From: Planctomycetaceae bacterium | Lineage (GTDB): Bacteria > Planctomycetota > Planctomycetia > Planctomycetales > Planctomycetaceae | Assembly (NCBI GenBank): GCA_900299185.1 | Contig: OMIV01000221.1 | Span: 1 to 57,758, forward strand | DNA: 57,758 nt | Direction: 5' to 3' | Part shown: positions 34,761 to 43,534 of the stretch, piece by piece | Layout of the letters: every line of letters starts with the position of its first letter | Numbering within the stretch: position 1 is the first letter of the stretch | Notes under the pieces: model-generated | What the model saw: only the letters and a program-made list of their open reading frames with translations | Told to the model about the DNA's origin: nothing | Database searches by the model: none | Translations under genes and position numbers: made by a program

Positions 34761-35558
34761 ATGCCAAGCCCATTTCCCGGAATGGATCCCTATATCGAGC
34801 GTCCTGCTATTTGGCCCGACTTTCATGACCGTTTCATCTCAGCGATCGTCGGGAAATTGCAGCCGCTTCTTCGTCCTCGGTTCGCTGCGGTTACTCAAGA
34901 CCGCCTGTTCTTGGTCGAGTCGCAGGCAACTGCTTACCCCGACGTGTCCGTCATCGAAACTCTCAATCCAAACCGTCGTGATGATGGCAGCACGGCAGTC
35001 CTGGAAGTCGATGCTCCAACCGTATTTCAACTTGACGACGAAGAGATCCGAGAACCATTCATCGAGATCGTGGAGCCATCGCGTGGAAGAGTCGTGACAG
35101 CAATCGAAGTCATCAGCCCCACGAATAAAGCCAAAGGTGGAGGTCGTGACGCATACGAGCAGAAGCGCGAGGAGTACTGGGACGGAAATGCCAACGTCGT
35201 CGAGATTGATCTCTTGCGCGGCGGGCCATCGGTATCGAAAGTTCCCAAGTACAAGCTCGATCGACTGCGACCTTGGGACTATGTCGTCACGGTTTGTCGT
35301 CGGCATCCGCCTCGGCAAGAGGTCTACGCCGTCACTCTTGAACGACGACTACCGCGAATTGGGATACCACTCACGCCGGAAGAACCGGATGTGGCACTCG
35401 ATCTCCAATCAGCCTTTGATCGATGTTGGGACGAAGGACCTTACCCCGGCTTATCGCGCTACGACGAATTGCCCCCAGGCGAGATGACTCCTGAACGCAT
35501 CGAGTGGTGCCAACAACTGCTCCGCGCAGCCGGGTATCTGAAGCCGACTCCTCACTGA
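34761..35558 (+). CDS. DUF4058 family protein
   Basis: This 265-residue protein opens with the DUF4058 signature PSPFPGMDPYIERPAIWPDF. YPDVSVIE follows, then TAIEVISPTNKAKGGGRDAY and VVEIDLLRGG, with the YDVVV-type strand DYVVTVCRR and the C-terminal LSRYDELPPG. The family is common in planctomycetes and cyanobacteria and is uncharacterised. The EVxSPxNK core with nearby E/D-containing strands resembles the PD-(D/E)XK nuclease fold of Uma2-like proteins, which is inference. AAGG lies eight bases before the ATG. It is 140 bases upstream of the giant kinase gene on the same strand. Confidence 0.92.
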   Translation: MPSPFPGMDPYIERPAIWPDFHDRFISAIVGKLQPLLRPRFAAVTQDRLFLVESQATAYPDVSVIETLNPNRRDDGSTAVLEVDAPTVFQLDDEEIREPFIEIVEPSRGRVVTAIEVISPTNKAKGGGRDAYEQKREEYWDGNANVVEIDLLRGGPSVSKVPKYKLDRLRPWDYVVTVCRRHPPRQEVYAVTLERRLPRIGIPLTPEEPDVALDLQSAFDRCWDEGPYPGLSRYDELPPGEMTPERIEWCQQLLRAAGYLKPTPH

Positions 35559-35698
35559 CAGGTATCTCGGCAGATTTTCGTGAGATTCGCGATAGATCGG
35601 CAGGCGGGCTGCGTATGCCAAGTATGCGTCCGAAAATCGTGCGATAGGCTTTCGGACATTCATGCCGCTGGCGGCTGCTCTGATTGGGGATCTCCGAA

Positions 35699-38600
35699 AT
35701 GTCCGCTCCTTGCCCTAGCCCTCATCAACTGCATGCGCTGCTCGATGGAACACTGACAACGCAGCTCGCGGAAGAATTGCAGGCTCATGTTTCGGTCTGC
35801 GAACACTGCCAAAAGTCGCTCGAGCAACTGACCTCGGGCGGTGAGTCTTGGGCTCCCGTTGCAGCGGAACTCAAGCAGGTCGACAGCCCGCCGGAAGAGC
35901 GACTCCGAGTCACTCTCGATCTGATTAAGTCGGATACTCCCGAAGCATTTCGAGCCAGTGATTTGGAGCATCTGAATCAGTCGACGATCGACATAGCGAA
36001 CCAATTGCGGCAGCAAGGCTATCAGCCGGGAGCCGTGTTAGTTCGAGTCATGGAAGAGTGCTTACAGAAACTCGAAGCCGGAGAAGCCGTCGATCGCGAG
36101 GCATTGGTTGCGGCTCATCCCGAGTTGGCCGAGCAACTGGAAGCGTGCCTGGCGAGTCTCGAATTCATTCATCGCGCCGCTCATCCCAGCGAAGGAATGC
36201 CGACGCAACTCGGAGACTTTCGGATCATTCGCGAGATCGGTCGCGGCGGCATGGGCGTCGTCTATGAAACCGAGCAGATCTCGCTCAAGCGGCCCGTTGC
36301 TCTGAAGATCCTGCGGTTCGGAGCGGCTCCTGATCCCGAGGCCATGCAACGCTTTCAACGCGAGGCAGAGACCGTCGCGGCCTTACATCACACCAACATC
36401 GTGCCGGTGTTTGCGATCGGAGCCGAGCACGGCGTGCATTACTACGCCATGCAATTGATTGAAGGGCGAAGCCTGCGCGAGATCGTCAGCAGCAAGTGCT
36501 TCATGAACAGTCGAACGACTTCTCCTTTCGCTGCTTTGGAGAGCGCGAGCGGAAGCGAGCAGTTGCGCGAGCCAGGCCCAAACGGCAATTGCCCCTCGCC
36601 CTCAGCCCCTCTTCTCAAAGGGGCGAGGGGAGAACTTCTTGATGGCGTAATCGATGCGAACTTCGCCCTACCGAGCACGATCGCTCAATGGGGACTGCAA
36701 GCCGCCGAAGCTCTCGCGCATGCCCATCAACGCGGCGTCGTGCATCGCGACATCAAGCCTTCGAATTTGATTCTCGGCACCGACGGACGCATTTGGCTGA
36801 CAGACTTCGGACTCGCCAAACGATTGGACGACGTCACGCTCAGCTTGAGCGGCGCGCTCTTGGGGACTCCACGTTACATGAGCCCCGAACAAGCCTCGGC
36901 CATGCACCAGCCGGTCGATCATCGCACCGACATCTACAGCCTCGGCGCGACGTTGTATGAACTCGTCACGGGGCGACCGATGTTTGAATCGCAGTCGCCG
37001 CATGTAGTCATCGCGCAGATCTTGTCAGTTGAACCCAGTTCGCCGCGGAAGCTGGTCCCGGACCTGCCTCGCGACCTTGAGACCATCATCCTCATGTGCC
37101 TGAGCAAGGACGCTTCGCAACGCTATCAGACAGCTCAAGCATTGGCCGACGACTTGCGAGCCTTCATCGAAAGTCGCCCCATTCGAGCCCGCCGAGCCTC
37201 GCCCATCGAGCACGCTTGGCGATGGATCAAACACAACCGCAAGCAGCTCGTGACAACGGTCGCAGCCGTGGCCGTCACCGTCGTCGCCATCGCGGGCGGC
37301 TGGTTGTCATGGCGGCATTATGACGCAGCTCAATTCGGCTCCCTCATCCTGAAGACGAAGGAAGGACCACTGCTGGCTGAAGTCATCAACGACTCCGGCG
37401 AGCTTGTCGTACCCAGCTTCACGGTGCCCAACGAACAACCGATGTCTGTGCCAGCCGGCGACTATCACTTGCGAGTCAGCGGACGCGGAGCATTGAGCAA
37501 GACAGCTCGCTTCCAATTGTTTCGCACTCAGAAGCTAGAGCTTGATGTGGGGCTGAATCATGACGATCTCTTCACGCCGCAGTCCGTGCATGGGGCGAAT
37601 GGTTACGAGTTCGTGGAACTGGGAGTCGGACCGGATTTGATCGCACTGCCCAAGTCTCCCAACGTTGAGAATGCAGATCTCGCCACGGGCGACAAGCAGC
37701 GGAAACCAGCGGAACCAACCAAGCTGAAGCGCATCTCGCATCACACTGGGCAAGTGATTTGGTCGACCGACATCAGTCGGGACTCTCCAGACCTCAAGGA
37801 GCTGCTGACCGACGACACTTTGAAGACTCAATGGTGGCAAGACACGGTCTTTGGTTGGCAATTGAGTGGGCAGAAAGCCTTGAAACTGCTGAGGCCATTG
37901 CCGGACCTCGATGCCGATGGATGTCCCGATTTGATGTGGCAACTGATTCAAGGTCGTTGCGTGTTCGCCGTCTCGGGCAAGACCGGCAAGCCGTTGATGT
38001 GGCTGCGTCCGGAAGGTCAACTGGAGACCGGAGTCGCGAATCAATCGATCAACGCGGTCTTTGTGGGCTCGCAACTGGTCCCCATGTCCCGAGGCCAGGT
38101 TGATGAGTCATTACTCGTGGTGACAGAACTATTACTTGACCAGCAAAGTCCCACGCAGCAGATGATGCTGAGAGCCGTCCGACTTCGAGATCGTGAAACG
38201 GTGTGGCGGACCAAGCTCGAACCATACCAGCGAAATAGCTCAGGCGAGCCCGCCGCGCGGATCACTCTGTTGAGCCCGGCGAAATCAGACGAAGGCCAAG
38301 CCTCGGAACCGCCGCGTTTGGTCGTTTACTCGAACGGCCAGTTGCTGCTGCTCGATGCCAGCACAGGTGCCGTCATCGGCAAGCCGCGCGAAATCATTCC
38401 GCCCGACCAGCGAGCGTCTCGAAGTTGCAACGAGATCAAAGTTGTTGATCTCGATAATGACTCGCAGCCGGAAGTCGTCTTGCTGTGCCAGCCCTTCGAC
38501 AGCGACACAGCTCTGCAAGTCATCGGGGTGAGTCCCATCGACGGACTGGCCAGCACCAGTCAGACATCACGGCTGCAATGGAATCAGAGCCTCGGTCACG

Positions 38601-41600
38601 ATTCAGCACTGAGAGATGTCGCCCTTGCGACTGACCGCGACATCAACGGCGATGGAGTGCGCGACCTCGTACTCATCAACACGACGACTGAACTCGATTG
38701 CCGCGTGCTCGATGGCCGCAACGGTCAGCAGTTATGGCGACGCCGGATCGAAGGCCATTACTCGCAAGCTCGAAACAGTGCGCCGTTGGTGGGAGGGGAC
38801 ATTAACGCTGACGGTTGCCCCGATGTCTTCGTGATGTCGATCAAACCCGAAGGCGATTTCACAGCGTCCAAAGACCAGCATTGGCTGTATGCCGATTGCT
38901 TCTCGGGAAAAGACGGAAAGAGCTTGTGGTGGTCGCGTCAGCCGATCACGGGAGGGGCCAGTCCGTTCTTGTTGCCATTCCAATTCCCGATGCAATGGTG
39001 GGAGCACGGGCCTCACGGTGGGCCAACCTTGTTGGTGTCGCTCTTCACGGAACCCGACCATCAACACGAAAGTCATCTGTGGACGATCGACGCGCGCAGC
39101 GGGCAGTTCTTGGAGACCGCGACGGGGTTCACTCGTCCCGAGCTAGTCGATTGGAATAACGATGGACGCCCCGAGCTAACTGCGTTCATTGCGGACTCGC
39201 CATCACACAATCATCACGAGGCGCTCAGCTCCCACGGGCAGCTCAAAGTCTTTCGGGGTAGCGAGCCGATCACATGGCGACGTTTCGGATCATGGACTCC
39301 TCTCAGCGACATTGACGGAGACGGACACCGCGAGCTGTGGCAGCCGAATCATCGCTGGCACACGATGGTGCCAATTGTCTCCGGCAAAGATGGGACGCCG
39401 TTCGCAACGTGGCAATGGGAGTACGACGTCGTCCAACGCGTGGTACCGCTGGCGTCGATTCGTGAAGACGTTCGACCAAAGCCACCTGCTGGAGATGACT
39501 CCGCGCCCCAGCCGCTCACGGCCACAAAGACAGATCCAAGTCTGGATCTCGATGGGGACGGCTGCCCGGACTTACTCGCGTATGGAGTCAAGAACACGTC
39601 GTACATGGACCGCGAGCTGCCCGCCGAATTGCCGCTGGGAGTCAGCATCGTCTCGGGTAAATCAGGCCGCCTGTTATGGTCGCATCCGGCGATCAAGACG
39701 CCGGCTTGGGGCAAACAAAACTGGGTCATGCAACATCAGAGTGAAGCTCGAATTATTGATCTCGATGGTGACGGCCAACGGGAACTCGTCGTGCCGTATC
39801 TCTGGGAAATGCCAAGCAAGTTTCAGCCTAAAGCACCGGCCCAATGCCGCTACGAAGTAGCTGTCCTGGACTTACTGACGGGCCGACTGAAGTGGCAATG
39901 CACGTTGCTGGAAGAGACCTCTGAAAACACTCACACGTTTTGGTCGGACAACGAGACCGCGATTCGATTCTTGGACTTCGCTGATCTCAATGGAGACGGC
40001 CTGCAAGACTTCGTGACGTCGATTGAACCTTCGTCGTGGCACAGTCAGGCGGGGCGACCGCGCGTCGTACAAGCTCGCAGTGGTCAGGACGGAAAGCTGT
40101 TATGGCCCGAGATTCGAGGCCAGTTTCAGAGAACTCAATTCGGTTGGCATAACTTCCTGGAAGCCACCGTCGCCAACGTCGACGGCAAGGGACCGCCCGA
40201 AGTCGTGTTGTTGGACTTCCTCTGTGATGAGCCATCCGCTGAGCAAGCTTGGAAGGGCGAGTTTGAGTTGCGGGTTCTCGATGGTGCGACCGGCAAGCAA
40301 CGTTTTCGCAATCACTGGGCAGGCGACATCGAGAAGCAAGGGAATGCCGCCTTTCCTGGACCGAGGCAATTGCTGAGTTTGCGTCAGCGGCAATCAACGG
40401 CGAACGATCGTCGAGAAGCAATCGTGTTGACCAAATCCACAAAGTCCGTGCTGAAGTATCAGCAGCCCATTGAGGACTGGTTACTTCAGGCACCATCTAC
40501 CGAGACTGCGACGGAACTTGAAATCGTCGAACGCTTCGTCGGCAATCGCGACGATCAGATCGATGTCGTCGATCTAGAAAACGACGGCAGCGACGAATTG
40601 GTCTCGCTCCGCCGCGACATCAATAAGGAGTACTCCATCAGTGGCGAGCTGCGAGCCACTCGTGGTTTGAATGAGGTGATCTGGGCTCTGCCGAAACAGC
40701 AACCAAACGGAATGAAGCTGACGGTCCTCGATGAAGGGCGAGTCCTGATGATTGGCCAACACAGCCGCATCCAATGGGTCTCGTCGACAGGCAAGTTGCT
40801 CTCGACGTCACGGTCTGACTACAGCGAAGTCTTGCTGAACTCGACCGACAGCACGCTCGCGAAGTTCCGTGATTCAGCCACCGCATCTCACAGCAGCTCT
40901 GCACACGAAGGCTCATCGCCGACCAACTTCCCGCGACTGTTGACCTATCTCAATAACACGACTCGCAACCACGTGATGTTGCCGCTGGATGATCACCACA
41001 AGCTGCGGTCCGAACCGCTCAGCCAAGAGCCCTCGCTGCAAACACAAATTCCTTCCGTGCGTCGCGATCCTCGTTTGTTCCGCAAGTTGCCGTGGGCCGA
41101 CTCTGATCTGGGGCCGCAAGGTTTCTTGCTGGTGTTGATCACCGGCGTCAGCAGCTTGGTCTTTGTTGTCTTGCCGCTGTCGGCGTTGCGTTACGGTTGG
41201 CGCGAACGGCGAGCCGTCTGGCCACTCGTTTGGACGCTGCTGGGTTCGATCATTTGGTGGGCAGGCTCATGGAAGATTCTCGACACCATCAGATCCACCT
41301 TCGATGGTTCCCATTCCGAGAGCCTGGGCCTCCTGCCCTTCTTGCTGCTGCTGGCGACAGGCTATCCGGCCGCTTGTGTGCCGACATTGATCGTGCGCTG
41401 GTTCACCCAACGCCGATATCGCCCGCTGATCGAAGTGGGAGCACTGATGATCGTCAGCACGTTGGGTCTGATGGCGATGCTGCTCGGGTCTAATCAAGCC
41501 CGCCTGCACTCATCGCAGTCCTACGACTGGAGCGATTGGTACACACTGCTGCCAACGGGCTGTTATGGCGGGCTATGTCTCTGGATCGCTGGCGACTTCC

Positions 41601-41656
41601 TGCGATCATTCTGGAAGTCAGCCCGCGCCCGATTTCGACGTAAGCCCGGCATTTAG
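35699..41656 (+). CDS. Giant Ser/Thr protein kinase with FG-GAP repeats and C-terminal membrane helices
   Basis: This 1985-residue protein starts at ATG 35699, eight bases after GGGGA. An 8-bp hairpin (GTCCGAAA at 35628, TTTCGGAC at 35650) lies in the leader. Order: an N-terminal anti-sigma-like zinc finger (HVSVCEHC); a PknB-type kinase (about residues 170-490) with GRGGMGVVYE, VALKIL, HRDIKPSN, DFGLAK and MSPEQ, so it should be active; one membrane helix (about 514-537, TTVAAVAVTVVAIAGGWLSW); and a long external region with about ten DxDxDGxxD/E FG-GAP-type calcium loops (residues about 734-1634, for example DLDADGCPDL, DINGDGVRDL, DLDGDGQREL). It ends in four or five helices. A 39-bp repeat is inserted in frame at residues 298-311. 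It suggests an outward-facing propeller sensing a ligand and a cytoplasmic kinase; the targets are unknown. Confidence 0.93.
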   Translation: MSAPCPSPHQLHALLDGTLTTQLAEELQAHVSVCEHCQKSLEQLTSGGESWAPVAAELKQVDSPPEERLRVTLDLIKSDTPEAFRASDLEHLNQSTIDIANQLRQQGYQPGAVLVRVMEECLQKLEAGEAVDREALVAAHPELAEQLEACLASLEFIHRAAHPSEGMPTQLGDFRIIREIGRGGMGVVYETEQISLKRPVALKILRFGAAPDPEAMQRFQREAETVAALHHTNIVPVFAIGAEHGVHYYAMQLIEGRSLREIVSSKCFMNSRTTSPFAALESASGSEQLREPGPNGNCPSPSAPLLKGARGELLDGVIDANFALPSTIAQWGLQAAEALAHAHQRGVVHRDIKPSNLILGTDGRIWLTDFGLAKRLDDVTLSLSGALLGTPRYMSPEQASAMHQPVDHRTDIYSLGATLYELVTGRPMFESQSPHVVIAQILSVEPSSPRKLVPDLPRDLETIILMCLSKDASQRYQTAQALADDLRAFIESRPIRARRASPIEHAWRWIKHNRKQLVTTVAAVAVTVVAIAGGWLSWRHYDAAQFGSLILKTKEGPLLAEVINDSGELVVPSFTVPNEQPMSVPAGDYHLRVSGRGALSKTARFQLFRTQKLELDVGLNHDDLFTPQSVHGANGYEFVELGVGPDLIALPKSPNVENADLATGDKQRKPAEPTKLKRISHHTGQVIWSTDISRDSPDLKELLTDDTLKTQWWQDTVFGWQLSGQKALKLLRPLPDLDADGCPDLMWQLIQGRCVFAVSGKTGKPLMWLRPEGQLETGVANQSINAVFVGSQLVPMSRGQVDESLLVVTELLLDQQSPTQQMMLRAVRLRDRETVWRTKLEPYQRNSSGEPAARITLLSPAKSDEGQASEPPRLVVYSNGQLLLLDASTGAVIGKPREIIPPDQRASRSCNEIKVVDLDNDSQPEVVLLCQPFDSDTALQVIGVSPIDGLASTSQTSRLQWNQSLGHDSALRDVALATDRDINGDGVRDLVLINTTTELDCRVLDGRNGQQLWRRRIEGHYSQARNSAPLVGGDINADGCPDVFVMSIKPEGDFTASKDQHWLYADCFSGKDGKSLWWSRQPITGGASPFLLPFQFPMQWWEHGPHGGPTLLVSLFTEPDHQHESHLWTIDARSGQFLETATGFTRPELVDWNNDGRPELTAFIADSPSHNHHEALSSHGQLKVFRGSEPITWRRFGSWTPLSDIDGDGHRELWQPNHRWHTMVPIVSGKDGTPFATWQWEYDVVQRVVPLASIREDVRPKPPAGDDSAPQPLTATKTDPSLDLDGDGCPDLLAYGVKNTSYMDRELPAELPLGVSIVSGKSGRLLWSHPAIKTPAWGKQNWVMQHQSEARIIDLDGDGQRELVVPYLWEMPSKFQPKAPAQCRYEVAVLDLLTGRLKWQCTLLEETSENTHTFWSDNETAIRFLDFADLNGDGLQDFVTSIEPSSWHSQAGRPRVVQARSGQDGKLLWPEIRGQFQRTQFGWHNFLEATVANVDGKGPPEVVLLDFLCDEPSAEQAWKGEFELRVLDGATGKQRFRNHWAGDIEKQGNAAFPGPRQLLSLRQRQSTANDRREAIVLTKSTKSVLKYQQPIEDWLLQAPSTETATELEIVERFVGNRDDQIDVVDLENDGSDELVSLRRDINKEYSISGELRATRGLNEVIWALPKQQPNGMKLTVLDEGRVLMIGQHSRIQWVSSTGKLLSTSRSDYSEVLLNSTDSTLAKFRDSATASHSSSAHEGSSPTNFPRLLTYLNNTTRNHVMLPLDDHHKLRSEPLSQEPSLQTQIPSVRRDPRLFRKLPWADSDLGPQGFLLVLITGVSSLVFVVLPLSALRYGWRERRAVWPLVWTLLGSIIWWAGSWKILDTIRSTFDGSHSESLGLLPFLLLLATGYPAACVPTLIVRWFTQRRYRPLIEVGALMIVSTLGLMAMLLGSNQARLHSSQSYDWSDWYTLLPTGCYGGLCLWIAGDFLRSFWKSARARFRRKPGI
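36592..36630 (+). repeat. 39-bp GC-rich palindromic repeat inside the kinase coding sequence
   Basis: CCCCTCGCCCTCAGCCCCTC followed by TTCTCAAAGGGGCGAGGGG is 39 bases, matching the intergenic copy at 32002 at 33 of 39 positions. Because 39 is divisible by three it keeps the frame and adds CPSPSAPLLKGARG. It lies between GRSLREIV and the helix before HRDIKPSN, a surface loop of the kinase fold. Confidence 0.92.
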
Positions 41657-42058
41657 CCTGTCAGACTTAATGCATGCTCAATTCCCTCACGGAACAGCGC
41701 GATGCTCTGACCAGCCACAGCGTGCTCGCGCCGGGTTGATGTCGGCATCGCCTGAAGCACCGACAGGCAGGATGCCTATCCCACGTTCAAGACATGCTCC
41801 TAAAAAGCGCCGGATGCTGAGCTGACTGAGAAGTCGACGAGACATCCATCTCGCGCCGCGGCGCAGAGACCGCAGGGAGCAGCAGGTTTATGAACTCGGT
41901 CTACTCCGCGTCCTCTGCGTCTCTATGTGAGAACTCTTTCTAAGGTTCTGACGAGATTGCGCTGTCGACCACAGATCGACTCCGACGAAAGATGAATAGG
42001 ATTCCCGAGTACGTGACTTCGCTCAGTTCGTTCTCGAGGTGCTCTGCAAGGATGACTC
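41657..42058. repeat. Intergenic region with dispersed repeats, including CTCCGCGTCCTCTGCG
   Basis: About 400 bases without a gene. CTCCGCGTCCTCTGCG at 41904-41919 repeats exactly the arm at 3779-3794. An opposing arm (GCGCCGCGGCGCAGAGACCG) lies at 41853-41872. Upstream, GACAGGCAGGATGCCTATCC at about 41761-41780 folds into a short GGCA/TGCC hairpin and belongs to another common planctomycete repeat type. Confidence 0.6.
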
Positions 42059-43240
42059 ATGGATTGGATGTTGCTGGTGGCGGCGGTTGTGTTGACCATC
42101 GGGAATGCCGAGCTGCTCATCACGTTGATCAACCGCATTCACTCGCGGCCGATCCCCGAGCATTACTTACGACAGATTCGGCACCTGCATGATCTGCTCA
42201 TCCCGCTGTTCCCCGTCTGGTTGGTAGTCGGCGTGTGGCTGCCTGCTTGGAAGCTGGCGATAGAGCCTCTCACGGTCCCGTCGCTGTGGAGCGTGCTGCC
42301 GTTGTTCGTGCAGTGTTACTTCGGGCTGTGCGTAGCTGGTTGTCTTGGTTTTGTGTGGAGCGTGCTGCGGTACCAAACCTATCGATCACCGAGACAACAG
42401 ACGCGCTACGAATCGCGCGTGGTCGACATTGCGGCGGAACTCGGAGCACCACCGATCGGGCCGGGTCCGTTTCAATCGTTGGTCCGACTGCCGTTCAACG
42501 AATGCTTTCAAGTCGAACTTGTGCAACGCACGTTGGTGTTGCCGAGGTTGCCGCAAACTTTGGATGGACTCCGCATCCTGCATCTCACCGACCTGCATTT
42601 CATTGGCACGCTCGACCGACCATTTTTCGAACGCCTGTTCGAGCATGTGCGCGGACTGCGATTCGACATGGCAGTGCTGACGGGGGATCTCATCGACGAC
42701 ATGCAGCTCACGCCGTGGATCGCGACGACACTCGGAACGATCGAGGCACCGCTGGGCAAGTTTTCGATCTTGGGCAATCACGACTGGAATCAAGAGCCGA
42801 CTCCCATCCGGGCCGACCTCCGCGCAGCCGGTTGGATCGACGTGGCCTCTCGATGTGAAGTCGTTCGACATCAAGGCGCCGAGTTAGCGATCGTCGGCAA
42901 CGAACTACCGTGGATGGGCACTGCGCCAAGCTTAGAGAACGCGCCGAGTGGAGCCTTACGAATCGCACTCAGTCACTCGCCCGACAATTTGAAGTGGGCT
43001 CGGCGACAGCGAGTGGACTTGATGCTGTCCGGCCACAATCACGGCGGCCAAGTGGTGCTGCCAATCATCGGACCGGTGTTCGCGCCCAGCCTTTACGGAG
43101 TGGCCTATGCCGCAGGTCTCTTCTGGCGCAGCCCGACTCTGCTCTGCGTAGGCCGAGGAGTCTCGGGACGCCATCCGCTGCGAGTCCGCTGCCGCCCAGA
43201 AGTCGCAGTCCTCGAACTGCGATGCGAGGCAACGAAGTAA
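42059..43240 (+). CDS. Membrane-anchored metallophosphoesterase (YaeI-like)
   Basis: This 393-residue protein has three or four N-terminal hydrophobic segments (MLLVAAVVLTIGNAELLITL; LIPLFPVWLVVGVWLPAW; PLFVQCYFGLCVAGCLGF). A calcineurin-like phosphoesterase domain with all metal motifs follows: LHLTDLHFIG, TGDLIDD, LGNHDW, ALSHSPDN and SGHNHGGQV. Related enzymes (YkuE/YaeI) hydrolyse lipid or nucleotide phosphates at the membrane. The substrate here is unknown. AAGGA lies about six bases before the ATG. It is a stand-alone gene between the kinase and the convergent S9 peptidase. Confidence 0.94.
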   Translation: MDWMLLVAAVVLTIGNAELLITLINRIHSRPIPEHYLRQIRHLHDLLIPLFPVWLVVGVWLPAWKLAIEPLTVPSLWSVLPLFVQCYFGLCVAGCLGFVWSVLRYQTYRSPRQQTRYESRVVDIAAELGAPPIGPGPFQSLVRLPFNECFQVELVQRTLVLPRLPQTLDGLRILHLTDLHFIGTLDRPFFERLFEHVRGLRFDMAVLTGDLIDDMQLTPWIATTLGTIEAPLGKFSILGNHDWNQEPTPIRADLRAAGWIDVASRCEVVRHQGAELAIVGNELPWMGTAPSLENAPSGALRIALSHSPDNLKWARRQRVDLMLSGHNHGGQVVLPIIGPVFAPSLYGVAYAAGLFWRSPTLLCVGRGVSGRHPLRVRCRPEVAVLELRCEATK

Positions 43241-43295
43241 CTGAGTTCGCCTCATCGCAAGTGCTGACTCAGTCTTTTCTCTGTTCCTGACTTTC

Positions 43296-43518
43296 TTCGT
43301 TCTCTTTGTTTCCTTCTGTTCCAACCGTCTTCATTAAGACCTTCAACAGAAGCAAACAGAGGCAACGAAGTTAAAGACCAACAGAGCAATCATGGTCCTC
43401 GCGTCCCTGCTGCAAAGGGCTCAATGTGCAAGACCTCTCATCAAAACTCTGAGTCCATTATCTCTGCCTTAGCGTCTTCTCTCCGTTCCCTCTGCTTCCT
43501 TCTGTTCCAACCGTCTTC
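43296..43518. repeat. Repeat cluster with a 23-bp exact direct repeat and an inverted arm
   Basis: TTCCTTCTGTTCCAACCGTC plus TTC occurs exactly at 43310-43332 and again at 43496-43518, 186 bases apart. Between them, at about 43342-43372, an inverted relative reads CAGAAGCAAACAGAGGCAAC. It occupies the gap between the convergent phosphoesterase and peptidase genes. It has no integrase or att features. Confidence 0.75.
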
Positions 43519-43534
43519 TTCAAGAGTTCGTCAG

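Noticed and set aside
43310..43518. Direct repeats as attachment sites of an integrated element
   Set aside because: Only 163 bases separate them and there is no integrase or cargo gene.
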